Position numbers and translations under genes: made by a program. The notes beneath the pieces were generated by a model that was not told where the DNA came from, ran no database searches, and worked only from the letters and a program-made list of their open reading frames with translations. A stretch of DNA of 38,283 nucleotides from assembly GCA_002439805.1 (NCBI GenBank), contig DJPQ01000028.1, forward strand, positions 1 through 38,283. Direction: 5' to 3'. Below, in pieces: positions 23,993-32,989 of this stretch (the stretch's first letter is position 1; every line of letters starts with the position of its first letter). This DNA comes from Bacteroidales bacterium UBA6408. Its GTDB lineage: Bacteria; Bacteroidota; Bacteroidia; Bacteroidales; UBA932.

Positions 23993-25036
23993 ATGAAGAG
24001 TATAAGAACGATAACAGCTGCGGCGCTGCTTGCGTCCGTCGCGGTCTCATGCGCCAAATGGACCGAGCCGCAGCCGATTGAAATCAGGAAGCCGTCTCTG
24101 GAGAACAGTCCGGAGCTGTATTCCCGCTATTGTCAGGCCATACGCGACTACAAGAAGTCGGAACACAAGATGATGTATGTGACCTTCGACAATGTCGAGT
24201 CTTCCTATGACCAGTCCTGCAACCTGACCTCCCTTCCGGACAGCGTTGATTTCGTGGAGATAAGCAATCCGGGTCTTACCGCCTCAATCGCGGACCAGAT
24301 GGCAAAGCTCCGCGCCGACAAGGGCTTCAGGTTCGCCGTTTCCGTCTCGATGGACGCGATTGACTCCGATTATGAGAGCCTCGTCGCCGGGATTGACGCG
24401 GAATATGCCGAAAGGCTTGCAGAGGCAGGGGGCGACGCGTCGCTCGTGCCTGCTCCCGAGTATCCCGAAAAGTCCGCGTTTGTCGCCGAGGCGGTGAAGG
24501 AGGCCTTCGCCCGGGCAGACGAGTTCGGATACGAAGCAGTGAGGGTTCAATACACGGGCTACAGCCCGTTCCACCTCACTTCCGAGCAGAAGGAGCAGTA
24601 TGTATCCGAGCAGACGGAATTCTTTTCCCTGATAGGGAGCGAGCTTGAGGCGAGGCCGTCACTCCTGTATTTCCTCAATGTCAACCCCGAGTTCATCGTT
24701 TCGGCCGACATCCTCAAGGCCGCCGACCACATCGTCCTTCCGACACAGGGAAGCACCGGAACCGGAGACCTCGACCTGTTCGCGATCCGCAGCGGGGAGG
24801 TTCTCTCCGGCATGAGCCTTCTCTACGCCGTGACGACGATAACCGACGACTTCAAGACCGGGTGGCTCACCTCCGGGGAGCAGATACCGCTCGTGTCCGC
24901 ATGGATGACCGTTCCGGCCGAGTATTCCAAGGACGGGATGGTCGTGCTCGATGTCAGACGCGCTTTCTATGACGACAACCGCAACGTATATAGGAAGATA
25001 CGGAATGCAATCGGAAACATGAATCCAAATTCCTGA
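23993..25036 (+). CDS. GH18-fold lipoprotein without catalytic acids, probable surface glycan-binding protein
   Basis: The 347 residues include a lipoprotein signal (LLASVAVSC, Cys20). The barrel-like pattern of GH18 is visible (MMYVTFDNVESSY, DFVEISNPG, FRFAVSVSMDA, HIVLPTQGS, PLVSAWMT), but where GH18 enzymes carry DGxDxDxE this protein reads FGYEAVRVQYTGY, with none of the needed acids. It is therefore expected to bind rather than cut glycan. In the B. thetaiotaomicron locus a gene at the same place between SusD and a DUF1735-LamG protein is of the same kind. The role is inferred. Confidence 0.75.
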   Translation: MKSIRTITAAALLASVAVSCAKWTEPQPIEIRKPSLENSPELYSRYCQAIRDYKKSEHKMMYVTFDNVESSYDQSCNLTSLPDSVDFVEISNPGLTASIADQMAKLRADKGFRFAVSVSMDAIDSDYESLVAGIDAEYAERLAEAGGDASLVPAPEYPEKSAFVAEAVKEAFARADEFGYEAVRVQYTGYSPFHLTSEQKEQYVSEQTEFFSLIGSELEARPSLLYFLNVNPEFIVSADILKAADHIVLPTQGSTGTGDLDLFAIRSGEVLSGMSLLYAVTTITDDFKTGWLTSGEQIPLVSAWMTVPAEYSKDGMVVLDVRRAFYDDNRNVYRKIRNAIGNMNPNS

Positions 25037-25037
25037 T

Positions 25038-26219
25038 ATGATGAAGCTGATGAATACTGATATGAAATCACTGAAAACCGTGATGGCGGCGATGGCCGCC
25101 GCCGTCATCTGCTCGTGCGGAAATGACACGGGCTCGGAAATATTTGAAAACATGGTCTTTATCGACGGCTATGAGAGCAGCAGGCTTCTGTATGTCTCCA
25201 CCGAAGACACCTACACCGAAACTGTCGTGGCTGCGGTCCCGCGCCCTGCGGAGAAGGCCGTGGACGTGAGATATGCCGTCGATGAGTCGCTCGTGGCCAA
25301 GTACAACTCCGACCACGGCACGCAGGCGGTCATCCTCCCTGCGGAAAACTGGTCCATGTCGTCGGAAACCGTAACGATAAACGAGGGCGAGGTGAAGTCC
25401 GGCGCCTGCGAGCTGCGTTTCACGGATGTCCTCAGTCTTGACAAGGAGCAGCTGTATGTGCTTCCTTTCACGATAGCCTCCGCCGACATCGCGGTCCTTG
25501 ATTCCAGAAACACTAAATTCTATGTGTTCGAGGGAGCCAATCTCGTCAATGTCGTGGGCTATATGTACGAGAACTACTGCACCGTCAAGTGGAACAACCC
25601 GGCTCCTCTGACCAATATGCAGCAGGTCACGGTCGAGATGCTCCTGAACGCCGACTGGGCGCGGAACAAGGCCGACCGCAGCGAGAACAACAGTTTCTTC
25701 GGCATCGAGGGCTATTTCCTGTTCCGTTCCGGCGACCTTTCCAACCCGGTCGACCTTCTCCAGATGTGCATCTCCGGCGGCGGGCCCGCGATGGCTCTCC
25801 ATATGCCGACGAACAAATGGTTCCACCTTGCCTGCACCTACGACTGCGCCACGAGGCAGATGAATCTCTATCTTGACGGGAAGCTCGTCAGCGAAGCCTC
25901 CGGCAAGGCCGGGGACTTCGCCTCCTCCGGCGGAGTCACGTTCGCCCGCGACGACTTCCACATTAACACGGCATACGACAACCGCCGCCATGCCTGCGCG
26001 ATGTTCTCCGAGGTCAGAATCTGGAACAGGGTGCTTTCCGAGGAGGAAATGTCCGGGCCGGTTCACCCTTATTACGTGAGCCCGGAATCCGAAGGCCTCG
26101 TCGCCTACTGGAAGTTCAATGACGACAAGGGGAACGTCGTCCGCGACTGGTCCGGAAACGGGAACGACGCCGTGGCCGCAAATGCAGTCGAATGGAGGAA
26201 AGTCGCCCTCCCGGAATGA
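25038..26219 (+). CDS. DUF1735 plus LamG-type lectin lipoprotein
   Basis: The 393-residue protein has a lipoprotein signal (AMAAAVICSC); translation may start at 25038 or, more typically, at MKSLKTV (25062). The N-terminal DUF1735 domain (about 30-160) has the pattern VDVRYAVDESLVAKYNSDHGTQAVILPAENWSM, followed by a concanavalin-like LamG domain (YCTVKWNNPAPLTNMQQVTVEMLLNADW, WFHLACTYDCATRQMNLYLDGKLV, FSEVRIWNRVLSEEEM, LVAYWKFND, all typical). It is a surface glycan-binding protein candidate. A domain pair of this type lies just before the GH18 enzyme gene in B. thetaiotaomicron (BT3986). It begins 1 bp after the previous stop. Confidence 0.88.
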   Translation: MMKLMNTDMKSLKTVMAAMAAAVICSCGNDTGSEIFENMVFIDGYESSRLLYVSTEDTYTETVVAAVPRPAEKAVDVRYAVDESLVAKYNSDHGTQAVILPAENWSMSSETVTINEGEVKSGACELRFTDVLSLDKEQLYVLPFTIASADIAVLDSRNTKFYVFEGANLVNVVGYMYENYCTVKWNNPAPLTNMQQVTVEMLLNADWARNKADRSENNSFFGIEGYFLFRSGDLSNPVDLLQMCISGGGPAMALHMPTNKWFHLACTYDCATRQMNLYLDGKLVSEASGKAGDFASSGGVTFARDDFHINTAYDNRRHACAMFSEVRIWNRVLSEEEMSGPVHPYYVSPESEGLVAYWKFNDDKGNVVRDWSGNGNDAVAANAVEWRKVALPE

Positions 26220-26238
26220 TGATAACATTTCTAAACGA

Positions 26239-27663
26239 ATGAAAATGAAAACAAGAATATTGATGGGGCAGGCGCTTCTGCTTGCCGTCCTCTCCATTTT
26301 CTCCGTCTCGTGCGGAAAGGAAGTCTTCGACGCCGGCGATGTCTCGGGTGATGCCGCCAAGTCGCTGATGCCCAAGGCTATGATACGCAATTCCGACGGA
26401 CGGGCGTATTTCACGACACTCGAGGCCTTCAAGGCAAGTTCTTCGGTGGAGCTTCATGTCACCACCTCGCAGGCCGCGCCGGCGAGCGTCACCTGTGAAC
26501 TCACCTACGGGGACGTCTCCGAGATTGACGCTTACAATGCCGCCAACGGCACCTCCTATGTCGCCTTTCCCGAGTCTCTCGTGAGCTTCGGGGAACCGGC
26601 CGCGCTTTTCGAGGGGGAAACCGAATCGCTCGGAATCGACGTCAAGGTCAGGATTACCGGAGCCGTTTCAAAGGACGTCACCTACGCCATCCCCGTGAAC
26701 GTCACCACGGACAGCGACGCGTTCGTCCCGGGCAAGACCCATCTCGTGTTCGTGAAGAACCGGGTGGGGGACGTGACCTCTTCAGTCAAGGAATCCGGAG
26801 TCCGTCTGTTCAGCTGCATGGAGGCGAACACGGCCAATCCTCTCTTCCACCTCTCCTTTGAACTGGAGAAGAGCGGCAAACCCCTGTTCGACTATGTCAT
26901 CATCTTCTCCTCGCACATCGTCTGGGACCCGGATGAGAAGCGGATGAAGATTCTCCCGAATTCATGTCAGGAAAAGTTCTCCTCGGACTACGAGAAGTAC
27001 ATCAAGCCGCTGCATGACAAGGGGATAAAGGTGATACTCTCGCTCCTGTCCTCATGGAAGGACCAGTTCGGAAAGGGAACCGAGCTTGCGCTGTCCTCAC
27101 TGGATGATGCCTCCTGCAAGGCCTTCGCCCGCGACATCGCCGACTACTGCGAGGCCTATCATCTTGACGGGGTTTTCTTCGACGAGGAGTACTCCGGCGG
27201 ACGTTCCGACATACCGGGAGTCCTGCCTTATCTGAGCGCGAAACAGACGTCGAGACTGTGCTATGAGACAAAGAAGGCCATGCCGGACAAGGAGGTCATC
27301 GTCTATATCTACACCCAGACCGCCGAACTCTCCGCTGTCGATGGCGTGATGCCGGCCGACTATATCGACTGGGCGCTCGGCGACTACGGCTCATGGTGGG
27401 AAGGCAGCTATGAGGGGGGACTGCCCAAGTCGAAGATGGCTCCGTGCAGCCACAACTGTGCGCCGGCCTACTACAGATGGACGGCGAGCAAGAATAATCT
27501 GGAGCGCGTCCTCCATGAGGGATGGGGCGGCTACATGATATACTGCCTCGACTTCGCGACGAGCACATGGAGCAACCAGCTCGCGGCGCTCAAAAATGTC
27601 GCCAAGTATCTCTATGAAGACACTCTCGTCGATTACGGGTACCGTCCTAAGCCGGAATGGTAG
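26239..27663 (+). CDS. DUF1735-GH18 endo-beta-N-acetylglucosaminidase
   Basis: Start set at 26239 (MKMKTRILMGQ), 474 residues; the frame upstream to 26119 overlaps the preceding gene and lacks a signal. A lipoprotein signal ends at FSVSC (Cys25). DUF1735 follows (VTCELTYGDVSEIDAYNAANGTSY), then a GH18 barrel with KVILSLLSSW and the active-site segment YHLDGVFFDEEYSG, where D315 and E317 correspond to the DxE acids. The enzyme should cut the chitobiose core of N-glycans, GlcNAc-beta-1,4-GlcNAc, leaving one GlcNAc on the protein. It resembles EndoBT-3987. It is expected at the cell surface, upstream of SusCD import. Confidence 0.92.
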   Translation: MKMKTRILMGQALLLAVLSIFSVSCGKEVFDAGDVSGDAAKSLMPKAMIRNSDGRAYFTTLEAFKASSSVELHVTTSQAAPASVTCELTYGDVSEIDAYNAANGTSYVAFPESLVSFGEPAALFEGETESLGIDVKVRITGAVSKDVTYAIPVNVTTDSDAFVPGKTHLVFVKNRVGDVTSSVKESGVRLFSCMEANTANPLFHLSFELEKSGKPLFDYVIIFSSHIVWDPDEKRMKILPNSCQEKFSSDYEKYIKPLHDKGIKVILSLLSSWKDQFGKGTELALSSLDDASCKAFARDIADYCEAYHLDGVFFDEEYSGGRSDIPGVLPYLSAKQTSRLCYETKKAMPDKEVIVYIYTQTAELSAVDGVMPADYIDWALGDYGSWWEGSYEGGLPKSKMAPCSHNCAPAYYRWTASKNNLERVLHEGWGGYMIYCLDFATSTWSNQLAALKNVAKYLYEDTLVDYGYRPKPEW

Positions 27664-27706
27664 CATTTGGTTACAAATTCAAACATAACACTAAAAACAC
27701 AATTTT

Positions 27707-30034
27707 ATGAAAAGGATTTTAAGCATTTTGTCAGTATTGGGCCTCGCCGCCATGTTTTCTGCCGGATGTCAGAAACAGGAAGAGGTCAAGGAGAGTTCAA
27801 TCTCTCTGAGTCCGGAGTCTGAAGTCGTGGATTTCCATCCGAACACGACCGAGGTGACGGTAACCTCTTCGGGAGAGTGGTCCCTTGAGGGAAACAGCAC
27901 TTGGGCGACGCCTTCCGCCACGAAGGGAGTCTCGGGCGACAAGGTCACCTTCACCGTGGGGATAAACACGACGGGAAAGACCCGCGCCGCCATCTACACC
28001 TTCAGCTGCGGAGACAAGACCGCCAAGTACTCCCTGAAGCAGGAGTCCGGAAACATTAAAGTGGCCCTCGACCTTTCCATGGCGCTTGCCACGGACTCTC
28101 AGGTGAAGCTGAACCTTACCGTCACTTCGGACGACCTCTCGCTGTTCAAGTCATGGGGAATCCGCTATTCGGAGGACAAGGACAAACTCGTCGAGTCGGG
28201 CAAGGACTTCAACATCGACGGAGCCCCTGCGGCCGGCGAGAAAGAGGTCGTGATTGACGGGCTGAAGGCTGACGTGACATACTATTTCACGGCCTGGACA
28301 GCCATGGAGGACGGCACCCGCATATACGGCGAAGATGTCATTGACGCGTTCACCGGCTCCGCGTTCGAGAGCGTTCTCGAAGTTGACGCCAAGTCGCGCA
28401 TAGCGTCATTCTCCTTTGAGCACAAGATTTCAGACCTCAAGGCAGCCGGAGTCTGCTGGGCTTCTGAAGGCACCCCTACGGTAGAGGGCAACAAGGTTGA
28501 GATTGCAAACCCTGAGGTCGGAACGATAGAGATTTCGACCCTCGAAGGCGGCAAGCTCCTGTCCGTAAAGACGGATTACAAGGCCTGCGCCTACATCATC
28601 CGTTCCAACGGCTCCGTGGCGTACGGCCCGGCCAAGTCTTTCTCCACGATGTCCGACCCGTTCGACAACTGGATTACCGACGACAACTTCTCCGACGACT
28701 ACAGCCGCTTCCGCTCCCTCTGCGAGTACGGTCCGGTAAAGGACGGCGGCTGGGGCAACTCTCAGTATGTGGCTGAGCCGGCGTCCCGGAAGCAGTCCGA
28801 TTTCCGCACCTGGTGGAACACGGCCCTGACGAGCTATAATCCGGAAAAGCCTTATGCCGCCATGTTCAACGAGCTCGCGTTCCTCAAGACCGAGGGCGGC
28901 AACGTGATGAACAACATCGTATGGCGTGAAGGCTCGGTCGGAGAAGGCGCTCCAAAGGAGGCCAACGGAGTGGGCGGTTTCTCCTACTCATGGACAAGGG
29001 ACAATGACGGACTGTTCAGCTTCGTCTCCACCGGCTTTGCATATCAGGTTGCGGACGCATGGGTCGTCGAGAGGCAGGGAATGGCTGTCGATGAAATAGC
29101 GAAAATCTGGAAAAAGGCGTCGAACCACCAGCAGCTTGACCAGATGAGGACGTTCTGGACAGAGCACAAGTTCGTTCTGGACTATGGCGAGGAGTTCGAT
29201 TTCGACGGCGTCAATGTTCATGAGCTTATGCTCTATCCTGTTGATTCCCCGGAGGATGCGTTCCGCTTCCATGCTTTCTCAAGGAAGGTTGTGAAGTATG
29301 ACACCGCCGCATACGAGATAAAGGAAGACGAGCCGGGCGAGGCGTTCCTCTGGGTCAATTCCGGAAGTTCTGAGTACAAGCTCCCTATGGAGAAGCTTGA
29401 GGACGGCAAATACTACCTTCGTGAAGGCGAGTCGCTTGCCGGCAAGAAAGTGAGGATTTCAACTGACGGCGAGACCGGTTATCCGGCATTTGTCCCGTCG
29501 GCGGACGGCAAGTGCGTCAAGATCACGGACGCTTCCGGAATGTACGAGGTTCCTGTTGCCAACAAATGGGCAAACAAGTGCGCCGCGTCATTCAGCGAGT
29601 CGGACAATGTCTGCATAGTCAAGGACATATTCATCATCAGCGACACCATGAGCATCGTCGGCGACTGCATCGACCTCACGGGGACAAGCATCGGTGCGAA
29701 TTGGAACGCATGGAATTCATTTGAATATTTCAAGAGCATCAACAATTTCTTCGCCCCTGACAACAAGCTCACCGAGCCGCACATCTACAGGTTCACGACC
29801 AAGTTCGTCACCAACAAGTCCGGCGAGGGCTTCAAAATCATCGGCGACGGCGGCTGGGAACTCACCTATGTCGCTATGGTCAGCGGCGGAGTCAATCCGG
29901 TGAATGTCTGGACTGACGTGAACTACAGCAAGATGGCCGAGGAAGACTTCAAATGGAAGCCTGACGTGACGGGCGAATACACCATCGAACTCGACGCCAG
30001 CGCGATGAAGCTCCGTATGGTTCAGAAGAAGTAA
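27707..30034 (+). CDS. Large BACON-domain surface lipoprotein of unknown core function
   Basis: The 775 residues carry a lipoprotein signal (AAMFSAGC, Cys21) and a BACON domain at about 30-120 (ISLSPESEVVDFHPNTTEVTVTSSGEWSL...). One or two fibronectin-III-like modules follow (120-325). A middle region rich in Trp and Tyr (about 325-520: SDFRTWWNTALTSYNPEKPYAAMFNE, SWTRDNDGLFSFVSTGFAYQVADAW) has no recognised family. The C-terminal ~130 residues (FYRFTTKF-like, GEGFKIIGDGGWELTYV, DFKWKPDVTGEYTIELDAS) resemble SusE/SusF-type starch-binding modules. It is likely a glycan-binding surface protein. A terminator follows at 30056. Confidence 0.7.
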   Translation: MKRILSILSVLGLAAMFSAGCQKQEEVKESSISLSPESEVVDFHPNTTEVTVTSSGEWSLEGNSTWATPSATKGVSGDKVTFTVGINTTGKTRAAIYTFSCGDKTAKYSLKQESGNIKVALDLSMALATDSQVKLNLTVTSDDLSLFKSWGIRYSEDKDKLVESGKDFNIDGAPAAGEKEVVIDGLKADVTYYFTAWTAMEDGTRIYGEDVIDAFTGSAFESVLEVDAKSRIASFSFEHKISDLKAAGVCWASEGTPTVEGNKVEIANPEVGTIEISTLEGGKLLSVKTDYKACAYIIRSNGSVAYGPAKSFSTMSDPFDNWITDDNFSDDYSRFRSLCEYGPVKDGGWGNSQYVAEPASRKQSDFRTWWNTALTSYNPEKPYAAMFNELAFLKTEGGNVMNNIVWREGSVGEGAPKEANGVGGFSYSWTRDNDGLFSFVSTGFAYQVADAWVVERQGMAVDEIAKIWKKASNHQQLDQMRTFWTEHKFVLDYGEEFDFDGVNVHELMLYPVDSPEDAFRFHAFSRKVVKYDTAAYEIKEDEPGEAFLWVNSGSSEYKLPMEKLEDGKYYLREGESLAGKKVRISTDGETGYPAFVPSADGKCVKITDASGMYEVPVANKWANKCAASFSESDNVCIVKDIFIISDTMSIVGDCIDLTGTSIGANWNAWNSFEYFKSINNFFAPDNKLTEPHIYRFTTKFVTNKSGEGFKIIGDGGWELTYVAMVSGGVNPVNVWTDVNYSKMAEEDFKWKPDVTGEYTIELDASAMKLRMVQKK

Positions 30035-30055
30035 GACATTGTTTTGTCAGTGCAT

Positions 30056-30089
30056 GAGGCCGGACAACTCGCTTTGCCCGGCCTCTTTT
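30056..30089 (+). terminator. Intrinsic terminator after the BACON gene
   Basis: GAGGCCGG (30056-30063) and CCGGCCTC (30078-30085) form an 8-bp stem with a 14-nt loop, followed by TTTT. It would end the SusCD transcript before the last GH130 gene. Confidence 0.75.
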
Positions 30090-30162
30090 AAGAAACCTGC
30101 CCTCGAAAATAAAAGACAAATCTGAAACAGTTTATTCTTTTCGTGTTTCTAAAAGAAAACCA

Positions 30163-31308
30163 ATGAGAAAGAACAGCATATTTGCGGCGCTCGCCGCGCT
30201 TGCGGCCCTGCCCGCCCTGGTCTCATGTGCCGACGGAGGCCTGCCTGAATGGGCGTTCGGAGACTTTGTGCGGCCGGAAGGCTCCAACCCCATCATAGAG
30301 CCGGACACCTCCTCCACATTCTTCTGCCCGATGCGCGGCGGCATCGTGAAGTGGGAATGCGCCGACACGTTCAATCCCGGAGCGGTGGAGAAGGACGGCA
30401 AAATCTGCATACTCTACCGTGCGGAAGACGACCCCACGGCCGGAATCGGTGGACGGACCTCCCGGCTCGGATATGCCGAGAGCTCCGACGGAGTGACGAT
30501 TGACTACCGCAGTCCCGTTCCCGTGATGTTCCCGGACAGTTCGGAGGTTTCCCGCAGGTATGAGTGGAAGGGAGGGTGCGAGGATCCGCGCATCGTGGAG
30601 GCCAGGATTGACGGGCGGACCGTCTATGTGATGACCTACACCGCATGGAACAACGAGACGCCCCGGCTTTCGACGGCGACCTCGCCCGACCTGAGGCACT
30701 GGACGCACCACGGCCCCGCATTCCTCGACGCCTGCGGAGGAAAGTTCCGTGACTTCGCGTGCAAGTCCGGGAGCATCGTCACCGAGCTCAGGGACGGAAG
30801 GCTCGTTGCGGCCAAGGTGAATGTCAACGGAAAGGAAAGCTATCTGATGTACTGGGGCGAACTCTGGGTGTGTGCGGCTACCTCGGACGACCTCGTGCAC
30901 TGGACGCCCGTGACGGACTCCGACGGCGGCCTCGTCTATCTGGCGCATCCCCGCAGGGGGCATTTCGACAGCAGCCTCACCGAGTGCGGCCCTCCGGCAG
31001 TCAAGACCGGTCACGGAATAGTCCTGTTCTACAACGGCAAGAATGCCGTCACCGAGGACGAGGCCGACAACGCCTACCCGCTCAACACCTACTCCGCCGG
31101 TCAGATGCTCTTCAGCTCCGACAATCCGCTCCGTCTGCTTGACCGTCTCGACAAGCCGTTCTTCAAACCTGAGACGAACTTCGAAAAGAGCGGCCAGTTC
31201 GTTTCCGGCACTGTTTTCATCGAGGGCCTTGTCCACCATCTCGGCAAATGGTTCCTCTACTACGGCTGCGCCGACTCAAAGGTCGGTGTCGCCGTCTATG
31301 AGCCGTAG
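30163..31308 (+). CDS. GH130 lipoprotein, probable beta-mannosidase (hydrolase)
   Basis: The 381-residue protein has a lipoprotein signal (ALPALVSC, Cys22), so it acts outside the cytoplasm. GH130 marks: FNPGAV, GGCEDPRIV with proton-donor D141, and YYGCADSKVGVAV at the end. At the phosphate site of phosphorylases, where the GH130 at 6091 has K222 and H241 (KIGAGP...YHG), this protein has E274 and N291 (LTECGPP...YNG). Loss of phosphate ligands and a Glu in their place is the pattern described for GH130 hydrolases acting on beta-1,2-mannosides (BT3780 type). Linkage is not certain. It has its own start after a terminator. Confidence 0.85.
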   Translation: MRKNSIFAALAALAALPALVSCADGGLPEWAFGDFVRPEGSNPIIEPDTSSTFFCPMRGGIVKWECADTFNPGAVEKDGKICILYRAEDDPTAGIGGRTSRLGYAESSDGVTIDYRSPVPVMFPDSSEVSRRYEWKGGCEDPRIVEARIDGRTVYVMTYTAWNNETPRLSTATSPDLRHWTHHGPAFLDACGGKFRDFACKSGSIVTELRDGRLVAAKVNVNGKESYLMYWGELWVCAATSDDLVHWTPVTDSDGGLVYLAHPRRGHFDSSLTECGPPAVKTGHGIVLFYNGKNAVTEDEADNAYPLNTYSAGQMLFSSDNPLRLLDRLDKPFFKPETNFEKSGQFVSGTVFIEGLVHHLGKWFLYYGCADSKVGVAVYEP

Positions 31309-31314
31309 CCCTTC

Positions 31315-31331
31315 CGGAAAACGAGACTCGA
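31315..31331 (-). repeat. 17-nt copy of the tRNA-Gly 3' end
   Basis: CGGAAAACGAGACTCGA here is identical to 31473-31489 inside the tRNA gene, in the same orientation, 158 bp away. It looks like an attachment-site-type duplication of a tRNA 3' end. Confidence 0.6.
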
Positions 31332-31378
31332 GCCCGCTGGCGCGTGCGGTTCGCGCCTGTTGTCTGACCCCACCCAAA

Positions 31379-31395
31379 CCCTCCCTCAGGGAGGG
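31379..31395. terminator. GC-rich hairpin downstream of tRNA-Gly
   Basis: CCCTCCC-TCA-GGGAGGG forms a 7-bp stem with a 3-nt loop. It lies in the 3' trailer of the minus-strand tRNA and past the end of the GH130 gene. No T-run is seen on either side. Confidence 0.4.
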
Positions 31396-31400
31396 CTTAT

Positions 31401-31418
31401 GGGGTCGCGAGTTCGAGT
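31401..31418 (+). repeat. Inverted 18-nt copy of the tRNA-Gly T-arm
   Basis: GGGGTCGCGAGTTCGAGT equals the variable/T-arm part of the tRNA but on the opposite strand; the tRNA copy is at 31484-31501. The two could pair in the precursor transcript. Confidence 0.6.
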
Positions 31419-31470
31419 GTCTGAGCACATAAACAAAAAGAGTCACCGAAATTCTCAGCGACTCTTCTGG

Positions 31471-31543
<73 letters not shown>

Positions 31544-31638
31544 AAAATTGTAAAATGAACTTTCCCCGAATGGGATTGCAAAGGTAGGGATATTTTTTGA
31601 TTCTCCAAACTAAAATGGAAAATTTTATGAAAAATAAT

Positions 31639-31646
31639 TAACTTTG
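31639..31646 (+). promoter_or_regulatory. -7 box for the paralogous-domain lipoprotein gene
   Basis: TAACTTTG matches TAnnTTTG, 25 bp before the ATG at 31671. No -33 element is clear. Confidence 0.5.
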
Positions 31647-31670
31647 CTCCGTTATAAATATTGTAAGACG

Positions 31671-32858
31671 ATGAAAAAGTATCTATTTGCAATGATTGCG
31701 CTGGCGGGGGCTCTGGCTCTTGCCGGCTGCGACAAGGAGAACGGCGAGAACAAGGAGCCGCTTCCTGACCCTGAAATCACCAATGAAGTTGAAATCAAGG
31801 ATATTCCCTTCACTGGCGGCGAGTTCACATTCGAGTTCGACGCGAACAGGGATTGGACAGTCACCGGAGACGCTGAAGTTTCAGTGGGTGGCGTGACTTA
31901 TGAGTTCGGACTTGCCCCGACCTCGGGAGAAGCGGGACACGGGAAAATCACGGTCACCGCTCCGGCTAACAAAGGCACAGAGCCTATTGAGTACAGCTTC
32001 ACGCTCACCCTGCTCGGCGAGAATCAGACCTCAGAAGATGCCTACACCAAGGAGTTTCAGCTCACGGTTCCCGCCCCGTCAGTGACCGATGCTAATGAAA
32101 ACACATACAAGGTGGCATATCTCGGCGGTAACTATTGGATGACGGAAAATCTCCGCACTATCCCAGATGGCATGACTGCTTCTGAAACTCCGGCGGACAA
32201 AAGTGGATTCTGGTATCCATACACATTGACTGATGTTGAAATATATTTTGACAAAAAAGACAAGAATGGGAATGATGTCTATAAGTCGAAATCTACAGCA
32301 AAGGTTGCAAAGGATGACGCGACCATAAAGGCTCAGGGCTATCTCTATTCCGCTAACATATATCTTGGTGGCATCACGTATGGGGAAGACAATTACACCA
32401 CATTTGAAGGTGTTCAGGGAATCTGCCCTAAAGGTTGGCATATTCCTACGAAAGCCGATTTTGTGGCATTGTGCGGATTTTCTCAATCAGCTAATGCAGC
32501 TGGTATTGCCGAAGAGAAAGACCCGACCGCGCCTTTCTACAATGAGCAATATAAAGGCGGAAAATACGACAATGCGGTGGAATGTGGATGGAATCCGGTG
32601 CTCTCTGGAGTCAATTTCAACGGTACTGCGTATAACACAAAGGTTATCACAAAGTTGAACTCGACTAAAGAAAGCCTTTTTGAAAAGCAGGCGATGACTT
32701 ATTGGGCTGGTTCAACTGGGTATAGCGAGACACAAGTGTGGTCAATGATGACAACATTTACTCTTTCTGCTTATCCGGAAGGCAGGATTCACACTTCTTT
32801 TGGCAATGTTACCAGCGGCGTCCCTGTTCGCTGCGTGATGGACAAGGCCGCCGAGTAG
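31671..32858 (+). CDS. Lipoprotein with Fibrobacter-type major paralogous domain
   Basis: Start placed at 31671 (MKKYLFAMIALAGALALAGC, Cys20), 395 residues. Residues about 35-140 form a beta-rich module resembling BACON or Ig-like folds (IPFTGGEFTFEFDANRDWTVTGDAEV). The C-terminal ~260 residues match the FISUMP/Fib_succ_major pattern: YLGGNYWMTENLRT, GYLYSANIYL, GICPKGWHIPTKADF, YWAGSTGYSE, VPVRCV. Family members are exported and often surface-linked; molecular role unknown. GC is lower in the C-terminal half than in the N-terminal half, which may mean domain shuffling. Followed by repeats. Confidence 0.85.
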   Translation: MKKYLFAMIALAGALALAGCDKENGENKEPLPDPEITNEVEIKDIPFTGGEFTFEFDANRDWTVTGDAEVSVGGVTYEFGLAPTSGEAGHGKITVTAPANKGTEPIEYSFTLTLLGENQTSEDAYTKEFQLTVPAPSVTDANENTYKVAYLGGNYWMTENLRTIPDGMTASETPADKSGFWYPYTLTDVEIYFDKKDKNGNDVYKSKSTAKVAKDDATIKAQGYLYSANIYLGGITYGEDNYTTFEGVQGICPKGWHIPTKADFVALCGFSQSANAAGIAEEKDPTAPFYNEQYKGGKYDNAVECGWNPVLSGVNFNGTAYNTKVITKLNSTKESLFEKQAMTYWAGSTGYSETQVWSMMTTFTLSAYPEGRIHTSFGNVTSGVPVRCVMDKAAE

Positions 32859-32901
32859 CCTCGGCATCCCCGCTGTCATTTCGAGCCCCGCTTGTACTCT
32901 G

Positions 32902-32960
32902 TCATTTCGAGCGAAGCGAGAAATCTTTGTGCGTGTCAAACGCCTGAAGATTTCTCGCTT
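32902..32960. repeat. REP-like repeat with 13-bp perfect inverted arms
   Basis: The TCATTTCGAGCGAAGCGAGAAATCTTT-type repeat is followed by its inverse: arms AAGCGAGAAATCT (32914-32926) and AGATTTCTCGCTT (32948-32960) with an inner GCGT/ACGC stem. A partial copy (TGTCATTTCGAGC) is at 32873-32885, a diverged one near 5997. It may also end transcription of the preceding gene. Confidence 0.65.
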
Positions 32961-32989
32961 ATCTTGATTGCGGTGTAGCGGATGCAGAA

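Noticed and set aside
26119..26238. N-terminal extension of the GH18 enzyme into the preceding gene
   Set aside because: It overlaps the LamG protein 3' end and would bury the lipoprotein signal that starts at 26239.
25068..26432. 454-codon minus-strand open frame
   Set aside because: Antisense shadow of the DUF1735-LamG gene produced by high GC.
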